A stretch of 64,000 bases of DNA from Mycolicibacterium stellerae (GCF_003719305.1 NZ_RARC01000001.1:1-64000); one strand, 5' to 3'. Counted from the stretch's first letter, positions 47,261-56,279 are shown. A program made the numbers and translations. Notes: a model not told the origin generated them from the letters alone.

Positions 47261-47320
47261 GATTGTTCGAATTCGAGTAGTCGACTACCTGCGCTGACTG
47301 TGGTCGCGGCGCGAACAATC
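47261..47320. promoter_or_regulatory. Nested palindromes between cyclase-domain gene and oxygenase operon
   Basis: GATTGTTCG (47261-47269) is the exact inverse of CGAACAATC (47312-47320). Between them is a perfect 12-base palindrome GTAGTCGACTAC (47277-47288) and the short palindrome TTCGAATTCGA. The set lies in the 242-base divergent spacer and ends 61 bases before the haem peroxidase start. It is a candidate operator; no known factor was recognised. Confidence 0.5.
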
Positions 47321-47381
47321 AGGGCAATCGTCGACCTGAGCCGACGTGTTGGGTCACCATCTGCCAGACGGAGGTACCGAG

Positions 47382-49757
47382 ATGAACAGCGAGGCGTTGG
47401 CTGCCTTGGACCGGCGTGAGTTTGCCCAGGCGCTGAAGTTGCTGGAAGACGATCTCGCCGTGCAGCCCGAGGCCGAACTGCACGCACTTGCGGGCCTCGC
47501 GAACTTCCAGCTCGAGCGTTACGAGGAGGCGGCGCGGCACTACACGGCGGCGCTTCAAATCGATGGGGCGCACAGCGCCTGGCGTTCCATGCTCACGGTC
47601 GCACAGGCGAACGCGACGGCAGGCGTCAACGTGCATGTGCCTGCGCTGCAGTACTTCGACGCCGATGAGCTTCTGGCACCCGCCTCGGTAAGCGAAGGTG
47701 CGCTGCCGTCGCCCCTGCCGCCTGCGCGCAGAGCCGGCGGCTTCAAGCGGCTGTGGCTGTGGCTGGGCTGGTTGATCGGGGCCGTCGGGACACTCGTGCT
47801 CAATGGCCTCACCTACCTGGTGGGACGGATCAGCGGGTACCGCGACAAGATCTGGACCAACTGGTACCGCAAGAAGATGGTGATCGGCGTTTTGACGTTG
47901 GCATACATGCGGGAGCGGCTCAACAAGCACAACCTGTCCAGCAGCTACCCGAAGGGTTCCCTTGTCGGCTTTCAACCTGCAGGTCAGAAGCCGCCCCCCG
48001 GCGTGACGCATTTCCGCACCGCCGACGGAACCTGGAACAACCTCGCCGACCCGAAGGAGGGTGCGGCAGGCACACGCTTCCTGCGCAACGTCGAGCCATC
48101 GGCCATCGTGACCGAGACGCAGGAGCAACTGCTCACGCCGAACCCGCGTGAGATCAGCCACCGGTTGTTGACGCGCGATCGCGATTCCGATGGCCTGCCG
48201 ACGATGAAGGAAGTGCCATTCCTCAACCTTCTCGCCGCAACATGGATCCAATTCATGAACGGCGACTGGATCAACCACGGCGAGATCGTGTTCGACGACG
48301 TGATCGAGGTGCCACTGCCCGATGACGATCCGGCGCGCAATCGCTACCGGCAGAGCGCGATGTTCGTCGGCAGAACACAGCCCGACCCGACGCGCCGTGA
48401 CGGTGAGCCCGCCGTCACGAGTTCGATCAACGAGGTCACGCATTGGTGGGACGGGTCGCAAATCTACGGCAGCGACCAGGCCACGCAGGACCGGCTACGC
48501 AGCGGTGTGCTCGGCAAGATGCGAATCCAGCGCAACGGCACGCTCCCGGTGGACGAATCGGGCGTGGAGGACACCGGATTCAGGCGCAACTGGTGGGTCG
48601 GCCTTTCGATGATGCACGCCCTTTTTGTCGCCGAACACAACGCCATCTGCGACATGCTGCACGCCGCTCACCCGGAATGGGACGGCGATGACAATCGCCT
48701 CTTCAACGTCGCGCGTCTCATCAACGCCGCCGTGATGGCCAAGATCCACTCGGTCGAATGGACGCCGGCCATTCTGCCCAACAAGATCCTCGACCTCGGA
48801 CTGAACGTCAACTGGTACGGCTTGGCGACCTACATGTTCCGAAAGGGCAAGAAGCGAAGGACGTTGTCCGAGATCAACATCCGCAATGCCGAGCTCGGCG
48901 GCATCGTCGGCAACCCGTCCGACAAGCACGGCCAACCGTTCGGCCTGACCGAAGAGTTCGTCGAGGTCTACCGGCTGCACTCGATGCTGCCGGAGACACT
49001 GCGGTTGCGCCGTCGCGGCGACGACGACGTCGTCGAGGAGTTGCCGTTCCCCGAGACGCGCCAGAGCGGCTCAACGGGGGTGACGGCGCGTCACCCGATG
49101 TCCGACCTGTTCTACTCGTTCGGCAATCAGCTGCCGGGTGCACTGCAGCTCAACAACTTTCCGCGTTTCCTGCAGGATTTGAGCATCCCGGGCAATCCGT
49201 TCTTCGACGTCGGAACGGTGGATGTCTTGCGCGCGCGCGAACGCGGCGTGCCGCGTTACAACGAGTTCCGACGCCAGCTCGGGCTGAATCCGATCGAGAG
49301 CTTCGACGACCTCGCCGATGATCCCCATATCCGGTCTGAGCTGAAGGCGATCTACGGCGACAAGCCAGAAGACGTCGAGCAGCTCGACCTACTGATCGGC
49401 ACGCTTGCGGAGGGCCATCGGCCCAGCGGCTTCGGCTTCGGCGAGACCATGTTCCAGATCTTCATCCTCAACGCCAGTCGCCGATTGCAGGCCGATCGTT
49501 TCTACACCGACTGTTACCGCGAGGAGTACTACACCGCGGAGGGCATGCGCTGGATCGACCAGACCGACTTCAAGGCGGTGATACTGCGCCACCACCCCGA
49601 ACTTGCCGACACCGGGCTGGCGAACGTCAAGAACGCCTTCGAGCCGTGGGACGAAACGCCCATCCTGGATCCCACGCGCCATCCCTTGCGCGCCAGCGAC
49701 TCCGAAACCAAAGACAACCCGTGGCTCGGCGACGGATACCGCCGCGCGTCAGCTTAG
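47382..49757 (+). CDS. Animal-type haem peroxidase (cyclooxygenase/alpha-dioxygenase-like) with TPR head
   Basis: The 791-residue protein has TPR-like helices (1-80), a hydrophobic stretch (about 120-150), and an animal haem peroxidase domain (about 230-720). It shows THWWDGSQIYGS, LFVAEHNAICD, AKIHSVEWTPAIL and EVYRLHSMLPE. The last carries the Tyr-x-x-His pair (Tyr530, His533), equivalent to the catalytic Tyr385 and haem ligand His388 of cyclooxygenase. At the distal site, Gln290 is kept in WIQFMNGDW but the distal His position is Gly294, where alpha-dioxygenases read FMIHDW. GGAGG precedes the ATG. It is the first gene of a three-gene operon and probably oxidises fatty acids at the membrane. 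Confidence 0.85.
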   Translation: MNSEALAALDRREFAQALKLLEDDLAVQPEAELHALAGLANFQLERYEEAARHYTAALQIDGAHSAWRSMLTVAQANATAGVNVHVPALQYFDADELLAPASVSEGALPSPLPPARRAGGFKRLWLWLGWLIGAVGTLVLNGLTYLVGRISGYRDKIWTNWYRKKMVIGVLTLAYMRERLNKHNLSSSYPKGSLVGFQPAGQKPPPGVTHFRTADGTWNNLADPKEGAAGTRFLRNVEPSAIVTETQEQLLTPNPREISHRLLTRDRDSDGLPTMKEVPFLNLLAATWIQFMNGDWINHGEIVFDDVIEVPLPDDDPARNRYRQSAMFVGRTQPDPTRRDGEPAVTSSINEVTHWWDGSQIYGSDQATQDRLRSGVLGKMRIQRNGTLPVDESGVEDTGFRRNWWVGLSMMHALFVAEHNAICDMLHAAHPEWDGDDNRLFNVARLINAAVMAKIHSVEWTPAILPNKILDLGLNVNWYGLATYMFRKGKKRRTLSEINIRNAELGGIVGNPSDKHGQPFGLTEEFVEVYRLHSMLPETLRLRRRGDDDVVEELPFPETRQSGSTGVTARHPMSDLFYSFGNQLPGALQLNNFPRFLQDLSIPGNPFFDVGTVDVLRARERGVPRYNEFRRQLGLNPIESFDDLADDPHIRSELKAIYGDKPEDVEQLDLLIGTLAEGHRPSGFGFGETMFQIFILNASRRLQADRFYTDCYREEYYTAEGMRWIDQTDFKAVILRHHPELADTGLANVKNAFEPWDETPILDPTRHPLRASDSETKDNPWLGDGYRRASA

Positions 49758-49770
49758 GAGGGAGTGCGAA

Positions 49771-51288
49771 ATGCTGAGATGGTATCTGCGGCGCGGATTC
49801 TGGAACGTGATCGGATGGGGGAAATTCAAGATGAACAAGCCGCTTGAAATCCCACTGCCGCCGGTGGAACGACACCTCATCGAGCCGAAGCCGATGATCG
49901 AGGTGATTCCCGAGGTGCCGTTGAAAAACGTGATGGTCTGCGCGCGCGCCGACATCCCGCGCGAGGAACGGGTACCGCGCAATACTGCGTTCTACCGGCT
50001 GCAGGTCTGGCTGTACACCAGCTTTTTGTCGCCGATGCAGCCCGGCCTGCCACAGATCGACGCCGACCCGCAGGCCGCAGTGGACCAAGCCTTCACGCGA
50101 CTGCATCGCAAGCAGTTCCGGCCGCCCGAACTGCCCGCCGAGTATCTCGGCATTGCCGACCTCGGCTCGCTGGCAGTGCGCGGGCCCTTCGCCTGCTACA
50201 CCACCCGCGTCGACGACGACACCTGGGAGTGGGACCTACGCATTCTCGACGACTACGAGTACCACCCCGGGCTGCTGACTCTAGGTTCGCGGGTGTTCTT
50301 CGGCGTCGACCCACTGCGTCGTTCGCTGGAAGCCCGGCGCATCGAATGCGTGCTCGGCTCGATAGAACCAACCGACTCGGAGTGGGAGCAGGCGGTCAAG
50401 ATCGCGTTGTGCGCTGCCTCCACACATGTCTCACTCGTACGTCACTTCAACTGGGTGCACCTGGCGGGAGGGGCACAATTGGCGATCGCGACGCGGAACG
50501 CCTTCTCGCCCAATCACCCGCTGTGCCGGCTGCTGTGGCCCTACATCTTTGCTACCCAACAAAGTAACGACATCGTCACCCGCGGCCAGATGGCCCGCGG
50601 CGGTGATTTCGAAAGCATCTTCAGCTTCACCTTCAAGGGAATGTGCCAGTTGTTCGACGAAAGTCATCTCGCCTATCCGCATCTCGTCAACGACCCCGAG
50701 GTCGACGGTGATGCGCGCGGTGTGCGCGACGCCGGCTTCGACACGCCGACACAGGACAACTTGGAGGCGCTGTTCGACGTGTTCCACCGCTTCGTGTGCA
50801 ACTACCTGGAGATCTACTATCCCCGGAATTCCGCGATCGAAGACGCAGAGACGCTGGGCTGGCTCGCGCAACTCAACACCCTCGTTCCCAACGGCGTTGG
50901 CGTCACCCCAGACAATGTCACGTGGACCGGTTTGGCGCGGCTGCTGGCGCGTCAGCTGTATCTGGTGACCGTCCAGCACGAGATCCTCGGCAGTTACATG
51001 TGGGACTACCAGCTTTGGACACACCGTCAGCCCGCGCGCGTATACAGCGATTTGCGGCGCGAGCCGTTGGACGTCTATCAACGTCTGGTCAACGCCAACT
51101 TCAACTTGAACGTGCACCGGCGCGAGCTGATGTCCGACTTCACCTACCTCGCGCTCGACGACTCCGCGAAGGCGGCGATGGAGCGATTCCAGGCCGAGCT
51201 GGGCGAGCTGCAGGCAGAGATGGACAGCAAGCCGCGACCGGTATGGCGGCTCGACCCACGTGCTTTAGAGGTCAACATCAACGCATAG
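49771..51288 (+). CDS. Lipoxygenase-like protein
   Basis: The 505-residue protein follows the peroxidase by 13 bases with AGGAGG upstream. HVSLVRHFNWVHL, LAIATRNAFSPNHPLCRLLWPY and QSNDIVTRGQM match the lipoxygenase helix and its HxxxxHxxxxH...IATxRxLxxxHPxxxLL pattern. VQHEILGSYMWDY matches the third-ligand helix, 178 residues after His225, as in animal enzymes. The end RLDPRALEVNINA aligns with the usual ...NSISI terminus. Changes: the His219-to-His225 spacing is one longer than usual, the fourth ligand (Asn/His) is Gly407, and the terminal Ile is Ala505. There is no PLAT domain. Probably a divergent lipoxygenase. Confidence 0.75.
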   Translation: MLRWYLRRGFWNVIGWGKFKMNKPLEIPLPPVERHLIEPKPMIEVIPEVPLKNVMVCARADIPREERVPRNTAFYRLQVWLYTSFLSPMQPGLPQIDADPQAAVDQAFTRLHRKQFRPPELPAEYLGIADLGSLAVRGPFACYTTRVDDDTWEWDLRILDDYEYHPGLLTLGSRVFFGVDPLRRSLEARRIECVLGSIEPTDSEWEQAVKIALCAASTHVSLVRHFNWVHLAGGAQLAIATRNAFSPNHPLCRLLWPYIFATQQSNDIVTRGQMARGGDFESIFSFTFKGMCQLFDESHLAYPHLVNDPEVDGDARGVRDAGFDTPTQDNLEALFDVFHRFVCNYLEIYYPRNSAIEDAETLGWLAQLNTLVPNGVGVTPDNVTWTGLARLLARQLYLVTVQHEILGSYMWDYQLWTHRQPARVYSDLRREPLDVYQRLVNANFNLNVHRRELMSDFTYLALDDSAKAAMERFQAELGELQAEMDSKPRPVWRLDPRALEVNINA

Positions 51289-51297
51289 GCGGGGCGA

Positions 51298-53997
51298 ATG
51301 GTCAACGACGATCTGTTGGAGCTGCGGGTACACGGCGTCAACAACACGCCACCGACGAGCCTGCTCTACGCGATTGGCGAAGAGTACGGCGATTCGCTGG
51401 TCGGCGTGTACGGGCAGAGATCGAACACCGGATTGGTGAGGGCGTTCTCCTGGGGAGGCCTTGCCCGCGTGTCGCCGATACCTCGAATCCGGTTCGCCGG
51501 CTGGCTGCAATCGGTGGGCTCGGCGGCATGGTTTCTTGTGCTGCCGTTCGGTTTGGCCAACGTCGCTTACTGGTCACGACGCCTCACCATGCCCGGCGAG
51601 AAGTACAGGGGCGCTCGCGTCACGGCCGGCCTGGCTCGGGTCTTCTCCCTTGGCCTCACGCTGCTACTGGCGTCATCGGTATGCTCCGTCGCCCTTGACA
51701 TGGCCGACGGCCGGGTCCGCTTGGAGGAATCTCCGCTGCCGTCCTGGCTGCGGTGGCTTGGAAACCTCGAACCCGGGTGCCGACTGGCGATGCTCTCGGC
51801 GGCGCCCCTGCTCGCGATGCTCCTACTGTTCCTGCTGGCCCGCCGCAGCCGCGTTCGGTATGACTGGGGAAGTCAGATCCCGCTATCGGCGCCCAATTTG
51901 AGCGCTCCAGGGACTGCGCAGGCCGACGTGTGGAAGTTCGGCAGCCGAGATTTCTGGGACAACGCAGACCTGTCCACGCACAACTCCGCTGTCCACACCG
52001 CGGCCGGTGTTGCGCTCACCTCGATCTGGACCGGGCAGATCTGGTTCACGCAGCACCACCGTGCGGGTGTCACAGTGGTCGTCGTCTCGCTGACCATTGT
52101 CGCGGTGTGCGTTGCGTTGATCGCTTACATGCCTCTGGTCACCGAGGGCAAAGCGATCGGCAAGAAGCGAAAGGCACTGACGTGGTTGGTGCTTTCAGCG
52201 AGTTTCGCACTATTCGCAGCGCAATTCTTTGCGCTCCTCTTCAGCTATTCGCCGACGCAGGAACTGAGGCCGCTGGCCGGGCTGTCGTTCGTTCCTGGCG
52301 CGCTGGTGTTCATGCTTCTGGTGCTCGCCGTGTCAGCGCTCGGCTGGCGGTGGCGGCGAAGGTTGTCATACGTCGTGGCTGCGGTGCCGTTGGTACTAGG
52401 CACCGCCGTCCTTGTCGTGCACCAATGGAAGTTGGTGGCAGATCACGAATTGGCGTTTGTCGACCGCCTTCTCGCCGTGGCGCTCATCGTGCTCGCAGCG
52501 GGCTGGCTGGTGTATCTGTATCACCCGGGTACACGCCACTCCGAGGACGCATGGCACGGTACGGCTCCCGGTGTGCTGATGATTCTCGCGCTGTTCGCGG
52601 CCGTGCTGTTCTCGACGGTGTTCGTCATGGCCGCCGCGGCGCTGTTGGGCGACGGCAACATCAGGATCAACAACAACGAGCTGTTGACCGCTCCCCCGAT
52701 CTACCTCAGTTTCGCGTCGATGCTCACGCCCGCAGTCATCGCGCTGTTGCTCCTCGTCATCGTCGTCGTCGGACGCACCATGCTGTTCTGCCGCAACCCA
52801 ATTGAGCCGCAGCTGGACAGGACCACGCAGCCCGACGCGCAGGAATTGGCTCGTCGAGCGGAGGTCTTCGACGACTCCCCTCATGTGCCCTGGTTGGGAA
52901 AGCTGTTTCGATTGCGCAGCCGATGGAACTTGGCACCCACGCGCTGTCGGAAACGCAGACTCGCCGCGGCCGCCCACCGCGCCGAACCGATGGCCGCCGT
53001 GCTCGCCGCCGTCGCCGGCCTGGCGATTTGCAGCGGCCTCATCCTCAGCCTCATGCTGCACAACGGTTCTCTGGCGCAGGACGCACCCATCGTGGATTTT
53101 TCCCGGAAATGGGGGGTATGGATTGCAGTTCTAGCCGGCGGCTTCATCGCCGGTCTTGGCACTTCGCGGGGTCGACCGTTGGGCATCGTGTGGGATCTCA
53201 TCTGCTTCCTGCCCCGTGCCGCACATCCATTCGGCCCCCCGTGTTACGCGCAGCGAGCGGTGCCGGAGCTGCTCAACTACTGCCGGGCATGGCTCGACAC
53301 ACCGGGTAGGGGCGAGAATCCACCGCCGCGCAAGCTGATCCTGTCGGCCCACAGCCTCGGCGGCGTGCTGGCGGTCGCGATCGTTCTCCTGCTTGCCGAG
53401 AAGTACAGGGCCCGTATCGCCCTGGTGACCTACGGATGCCAACTGCGGGCTTACTTCGCGCGCATCTTCCCCGAGCTGCTCGGGCCGCGCATCCTCGGCG
53501 TGACGACCTCGCGTCCTGCGCGGCTCTTGAGATGTCCAACGTTCGACGACGGGGACTCCGCCGTTCCCGACGGTGGCGGCTATCCCGCCTCTGTTCGCAA
53601 GACATTGACCGAAGCGAACCGCGTGCGGTGGATAAACCTTTGGCGCCCAACGGATTATCTCGGCTTTCCGGTCGACTCGCGCGCACCGTGCAACCACATA
53701 GATTGGCCTGCCGACGAGGTGACTGCAGAAGTCTCGGCGGACGGCAAGATCGTCGCACCGAAGCCGAATCCCGCCGAACAGTCGGCGGCGAAAGAGCCGG
53801 CGGACAACCAAACCCCGATCCAGATGTCGGTTGACATCCACAAGATGGAAGTCCCCGCGCCGATGGAGACCCCGGTGCGTTTCGAGTCGACGACAACTGT
53901 CCGGGTCGACACTCATAGCGACTACTTCCGCGCGAGCCAGTACCCCGACGCGATCAAGAGGCTCAGGGAACGCCTTGGCGCGGCACCGTCGCCATGA
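51298..53997 (+). CDS. Polytopic membrane protein with C-terminal serine-hydrolase (lipase-like) domain
   Basis: The 899-residue protein starts 9 bases after the lipoxygenase-like gene. The amino end LRVHGVNNTPP resembles the first strand of a hydrolase fold. Residues about 65-620 contain eight to ten membrane helices. From about 650 it has a cytosolic alpha/beta-hydrolase core: KLILSAHSLGGVLAVAI (nucleophile elbow), LVTYGCQLRAYF, WRPTDYLGFPVDS (acid) and DTHSDYFRASQYP (His). A Pro/Glu-rich insertion is near residue 820. The likely role is release or turnover of fatty acids for the two oxygenases encoded upstream; this is inferred from gene order. Confidence 0.78.
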   Translation: MVNDDLLELRVHGVNNTPPTSLLYAIGEEYGDSLVGVYGQRSNTGLVRAFSWGGLARVSPIPRIRFAGWLQSVGSAAWFLVLPFGLANVAYWSRRLTMPGEKYRGARVTAGLARVFSLGLTLLLASSVCSVALDMADGRVRLEESPLPSWLRWLGNLEPGCRLAMLSAAPLLAMLLLFLLARRSRVRYDWGSQIPLSAPNLSAPGTAQADVWKFGSRDFWDNADLSTHNSAVHTAAGVALTSIWTGQIWFTQHHRAGVTVVVVSLTIVAVCVALIAYMPLVTEGKAIGKKRKALTWLVLSASFALFAAQFFALLFSYSPTQELRPLAGLSFVPGALVFMLLVLAVSALGWRWRRRLSYVVAAVPLVLGTAVLVVHQWKLVADHELAFVDRLLAVALIVLAAGWLVYLYHPGTRHSEDAWHGTAPGVLMILALFAAVLFSTVFVMAAAALLGDGNIRINNNELLTAPPIYLSFASMLTPAVIALLLLVIVVVGRTMLFCRNPIEPQLDRTTQPDAQELARRAEVFDDSPHVPWLGKLFRLRSRWNLAPTRCRKRRLAAAAHRAEPMAAVLAAVAGLAICSGLILSLMLHNGSLAQDAPIVDFSRKWGVWIAVLAGGFIAGLGTSRGRPLGIVWDLICFLPRAAHPFGPPCYAQRAVPELLNYCRAWLDTPGRGENPPPRKLILSAHSLGGVLAVAIVLLLAEKYRARIALVTYGCQLRAYFARIFPELLGPRILGVTTSRPARLLRCPTFDDGDSAVPDGGGYPASVRKTLTEANRVRWINLWRPTDYLGFPVDSRAPCNHIDWPADEVTAEVSADGKIVAPKPNPAEQSAAKEPADNQTPIQMSVDIHKMEVPAPMETPVRFESTTTVRVDTHSDYFRASQYPDAIKRLRERLGAAPSP

Positions 53998-54021
53998 GCG
54001 TTGGCAGTTGCGTGCTGGGGT

Positions 54022-55017
54022 TCAGAGCCGCATCACCTTCTCGGCGTTCTGGTAGGCGATCGCGCTGCGCTCGTCGGCTGTGAGGTCCGCCTCCTCGAGA
54101 AAGCTCGACACGTTGTCGCGTACGACGTAGGGGAAGTCCTCGGCGTAGATGATGCGCCCCGCACCCATCTCGGCAAGAAAGAATTTCAGCTGATTCTGGC
54201 TGTACATCCCCGACGGGGTGATCCAGACATGCTCGCGGTAGTAGTCGCTGACGGGGCGGGCCAGATAGTCGGCCCAGCCGACCGTCTCGTCCAGCCGGTC
54301 AAGCCAACCGGCGACCAGCTCGCCCCAGTGACCGCTGAGAAGCTTCAGGCCGGGATGACGGTCGAGCGCGCCGGAAAGGATGAGCCGCAGCACGTGAATG
54401 CCCGCCTCCGCGTGCCAGCCGAAAGCCGGTGACGAGAACAGGAACTGGACCGCCGTCGGCCAGTCTCCCGCGTAGTAGGCGGTCGACACCGAGTTCGGCG
54501 GGACACCTGGATGAACGTAGATTGGCAGATCCACTTCCTCGGCTGCGCGCAGCACCGGGTCGAAGCGCTCGTCATCGAGGAACAACCCGCCGCAGGTTCC
54601 CGCCACCAGGGTGCCGACGAAGCCCAATTCGTTGACGCATCTGCGCATCTCGTCGGCGGCGGCAACCGGGTCGTGCAGCGGAATGGTGGCAAATCCCCGG
54701 AAACGGGTGGGATGCTGCGAGATCTGCTCTGCGAGAGAGTCGTTGACCATGCGACACAGCTCCACCGCCTCTGGGTGGTCCAGCGCACTTGGGCTATTGC
54801 CGCCGTGCGATACCACCTGTACGTCGATGCCGACCCGGTCCATGTGCGCCAACCGCTTGCCCGCCAGCCGCTCCGCCAAGTCCCTGTCCGGGGTGAGTTC
54901 CTGCAGGAATCCCGCGAAACCGGCGTCCGGCTTCCCCGGCGCCGGGCCGGACAGTTCGAGCACTCGGGCGACGGCCTGCGGATGCTGAAAATGTTCCTCA
55001 ACAGTGATGATGCGCAC
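54022..55017 (-). CDS. Amidohydrolase (PF04909, ACMSD-like)
   Basis: The 331-residue TIM-barrel metal enzyme starts at GTG 55017 (VRIITVEEHF) with GAGGAAG 5 bases upstream. VEEHFQHP supplies the first metal ligands, YVHPGVPP the second His, LLSGHWGELV the third and IIYAEDFPYV the Asp, as in decarboxylases/hydrolases of the ACMSD and gamma-resorcylate type. It probably decarboxylates or hydrolyses an aromatic or cyclic acid. It is divergent from the C45-type amide hydrolase over 155 bases that contain two perfect palindromes. Confidence 0.85.
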   Translation of the reverse strand: MRIITVEEHFQHPQAVARVLELSGPAPGKPDAGFAGFLQELTPDRDLAERLAGKRLAHMDRVGIDVQVVSHGGNSPSALDHPEAVELCRMVNDSLAEQISQHPTRFRGFATIPLHDPVAAADEMRRCVNELGFVGTLVAGTCGGLFLDDERFDPVLRAAEEVDLPIYVHPGVPPNSVSTAYYAGDWPTAVQFLFSSPAFGWHAEAGIHVLRLILSGALDRHPGLKLLSGHWGELVAGWLDRLDETVGWADYLARPVSDYYREHVWITPSGMYSQNQLKFFLAEMGAGRIIYAEDFPYVVRDNVSSFLEEADLTADERSAIAYQNAEKVMRL

Positions 55018-55123
55018 GTGAACTTCCTCATCTCTCGAACATCTGGCCGGTGTCGCGGCCAGATGGCACCTCAATTCCTTGGTACGCCGCCGAGCTGTCA
55101 AAGCGGTGTGGGCCCGGACTGCC

Positions 55124-55171
55124 CCGTCAAGGAAAACTTGACGGATCGCGGTCGTCAAGGTTTCCTTGACG
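55124..55171. promoter_or_regulatory. Two perfect CGTCAAG...CTTGACG palindromes (operator pair)
   Basis: Site 1 (55124-55144) is CCGTCAAG-GAAAA-CTTGACGG. Site 2 (55153-55171) is CGTCAAGG-TTT-CCTTGACG. They share arms CGTCAAG/CTTGACG, and their centres are 28 bases apart. Site 2 ends one base before the ATG at 55173. They are in the spacer between divergent amidohydrolase and C45-type genes, and a small HTH protein is encoded at the end of the latter unit. Confidence 0.75.
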
Positions 55172-55172
55172 C

Positions 55173-56279
55173 ATGAGCACCGTCCTCTCGCCTGTGGCGC
55201 CTCCGCCACTGCCCGCAGCCGACAGCCACTGGCGGGAGTGGGTCACCTACGGGTTGCGCTGGGCCGCCGCCCCGCCGTTCGCCGACTCAGCCCTCGGGGT
55301 CGACGGCGGTCGCTTGATGACGGTGCACGCCTATCGAGAAACCGAACCCGGGCCGCGCTGGCGGGCGTTGTTCGACGCGACCTGGCCGGCCTACCGCAGC
55401 TGGTACACCCGGGACGGGGTGGCCGCCCTGCCTTCGCTACCGGAATGTCGGGATGCGCTGGCCCGCTACATGCCTGAATTGATCCCGACCTGGGAGCGAC
55501 TGTGTCGTCTCAGCGGCGACGACTCCGTTGCCGCGCGGATGCTGTCGATGTGGCGCCTTCCCGCGTTCGCCGTCGGCTGCTCCCAAGCGGTTCTGCCGGG
55601 CGAACAGCCCACTCTGGTCCGCAACTACGACTACGACCAGGCGCTCTTCGAAGCAGTGATCGCGTCCACCGACTACTCCGGGCGGCGGCGGGTGCTCGGC
55701 ACCAGTGACATGCTCTGGGGACTGCTGGACGGCATGAACGAAGACGGGCTGGCGGTTTCGCTCACGTTCGGTGGTCGTTCCGATGTGGGCGACGGTTTCG
55801 GCATCCCGATTGTGCTGCGCTACGTCCTGGAGAGCTGCGCGACCGTCGAACAGGCGGTCAACGCACTTCGGCGGATCCCTGTCTCGCAGTCTTACAACGT
55901 CGCCCTGGTTGACGGCGCGGGTGAGCACGCGACCGTTTTCGTCGCGCCGGGACAACCCGCCGAGGTGAGCGAGCTGCGCGCGACCACCAACCACCGACTC
56001 GATGAGGTCGAGAATCCTTCTCACGCCGCGCGATTCAACAGCGTCGGACGGCTGTCGGAGTTGAACGAATTGCTCAGCGGCACAACATCAAGCGGGCAAT
56101 TGGTCGCGGCGATGTTGGCGCCCCCGATACGCAATGCTCAGTTCGACGTCGGCTTCGGCACGCTGTACACAGCCGAATACCGGCCCGCGGCAGGCGTCGC
56201 CACGTGGCACTGGCCCGAGATGTCGTGGACGCGGGGCTTCGACGACCCGGATGACGTCCGCGAGGCCCGGTTGGCATGA
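55173..56279 (+). CDS. C45/choloylglycine-type amide hydrolase (Ntn fold)
   Basis: The 368-residue protein resembles acyl-CoA:6-aminopenicillanate acyltransferase-like and linear amide hydrolases. FAVGCSQAV presents Cys136, the presumed nucleophile after self-cleavage. LVRNYDYDQALFE, LLDGMNEDGLAVSLTF and ATTNHR are family blocks. It would cleave or form a linear amide such as an N-acyl amino compound or lactam. The start abuts operator site 2, so translation may be leaderless or begin slightly downstream. Its stop overlaps the HTH gene by 4 bases (ATGA). Confidence 0.8.
   Translation: MSTVLSPVAPPPLPAADSHWREWVTYGLRWAAAPPFADSALGVDGGRLMTVHAYRETEPGPRWRALFDATWPAYRSWYTRDGVAALPSLPECRDALARYMPELIPTWERLCRLSGDDSVAARMLSMWRLPAFAVGCSQAVLPGEQPTLVRNYDYDQALFEAVIASTDYSGRRRVLGTSDMLWGLLDGMNEDGLAVSLTFGGRSDVGDGFGIPIVLRYVLESCATVEQAVNALRRIPVSQSYNVALVDGAGEHATVFVAPGQPAEVSELRATTNHRLDEVENPSHAARFNSVGRLSELNELLSGTTSSGQLVAAMLAPPIRNAQFDVGFGTLYTAEYRPAAGVATWHWPEMSWTRGFDDPDDVREARLA

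Noticed and set aside
47262..47276. SOS (LexA) box around GTTCGAATTCGA
   Set aside because: The mycobacterial box is TCGAAC-N4-GTTCGA; here the half sites are in the wrong order and spacing.
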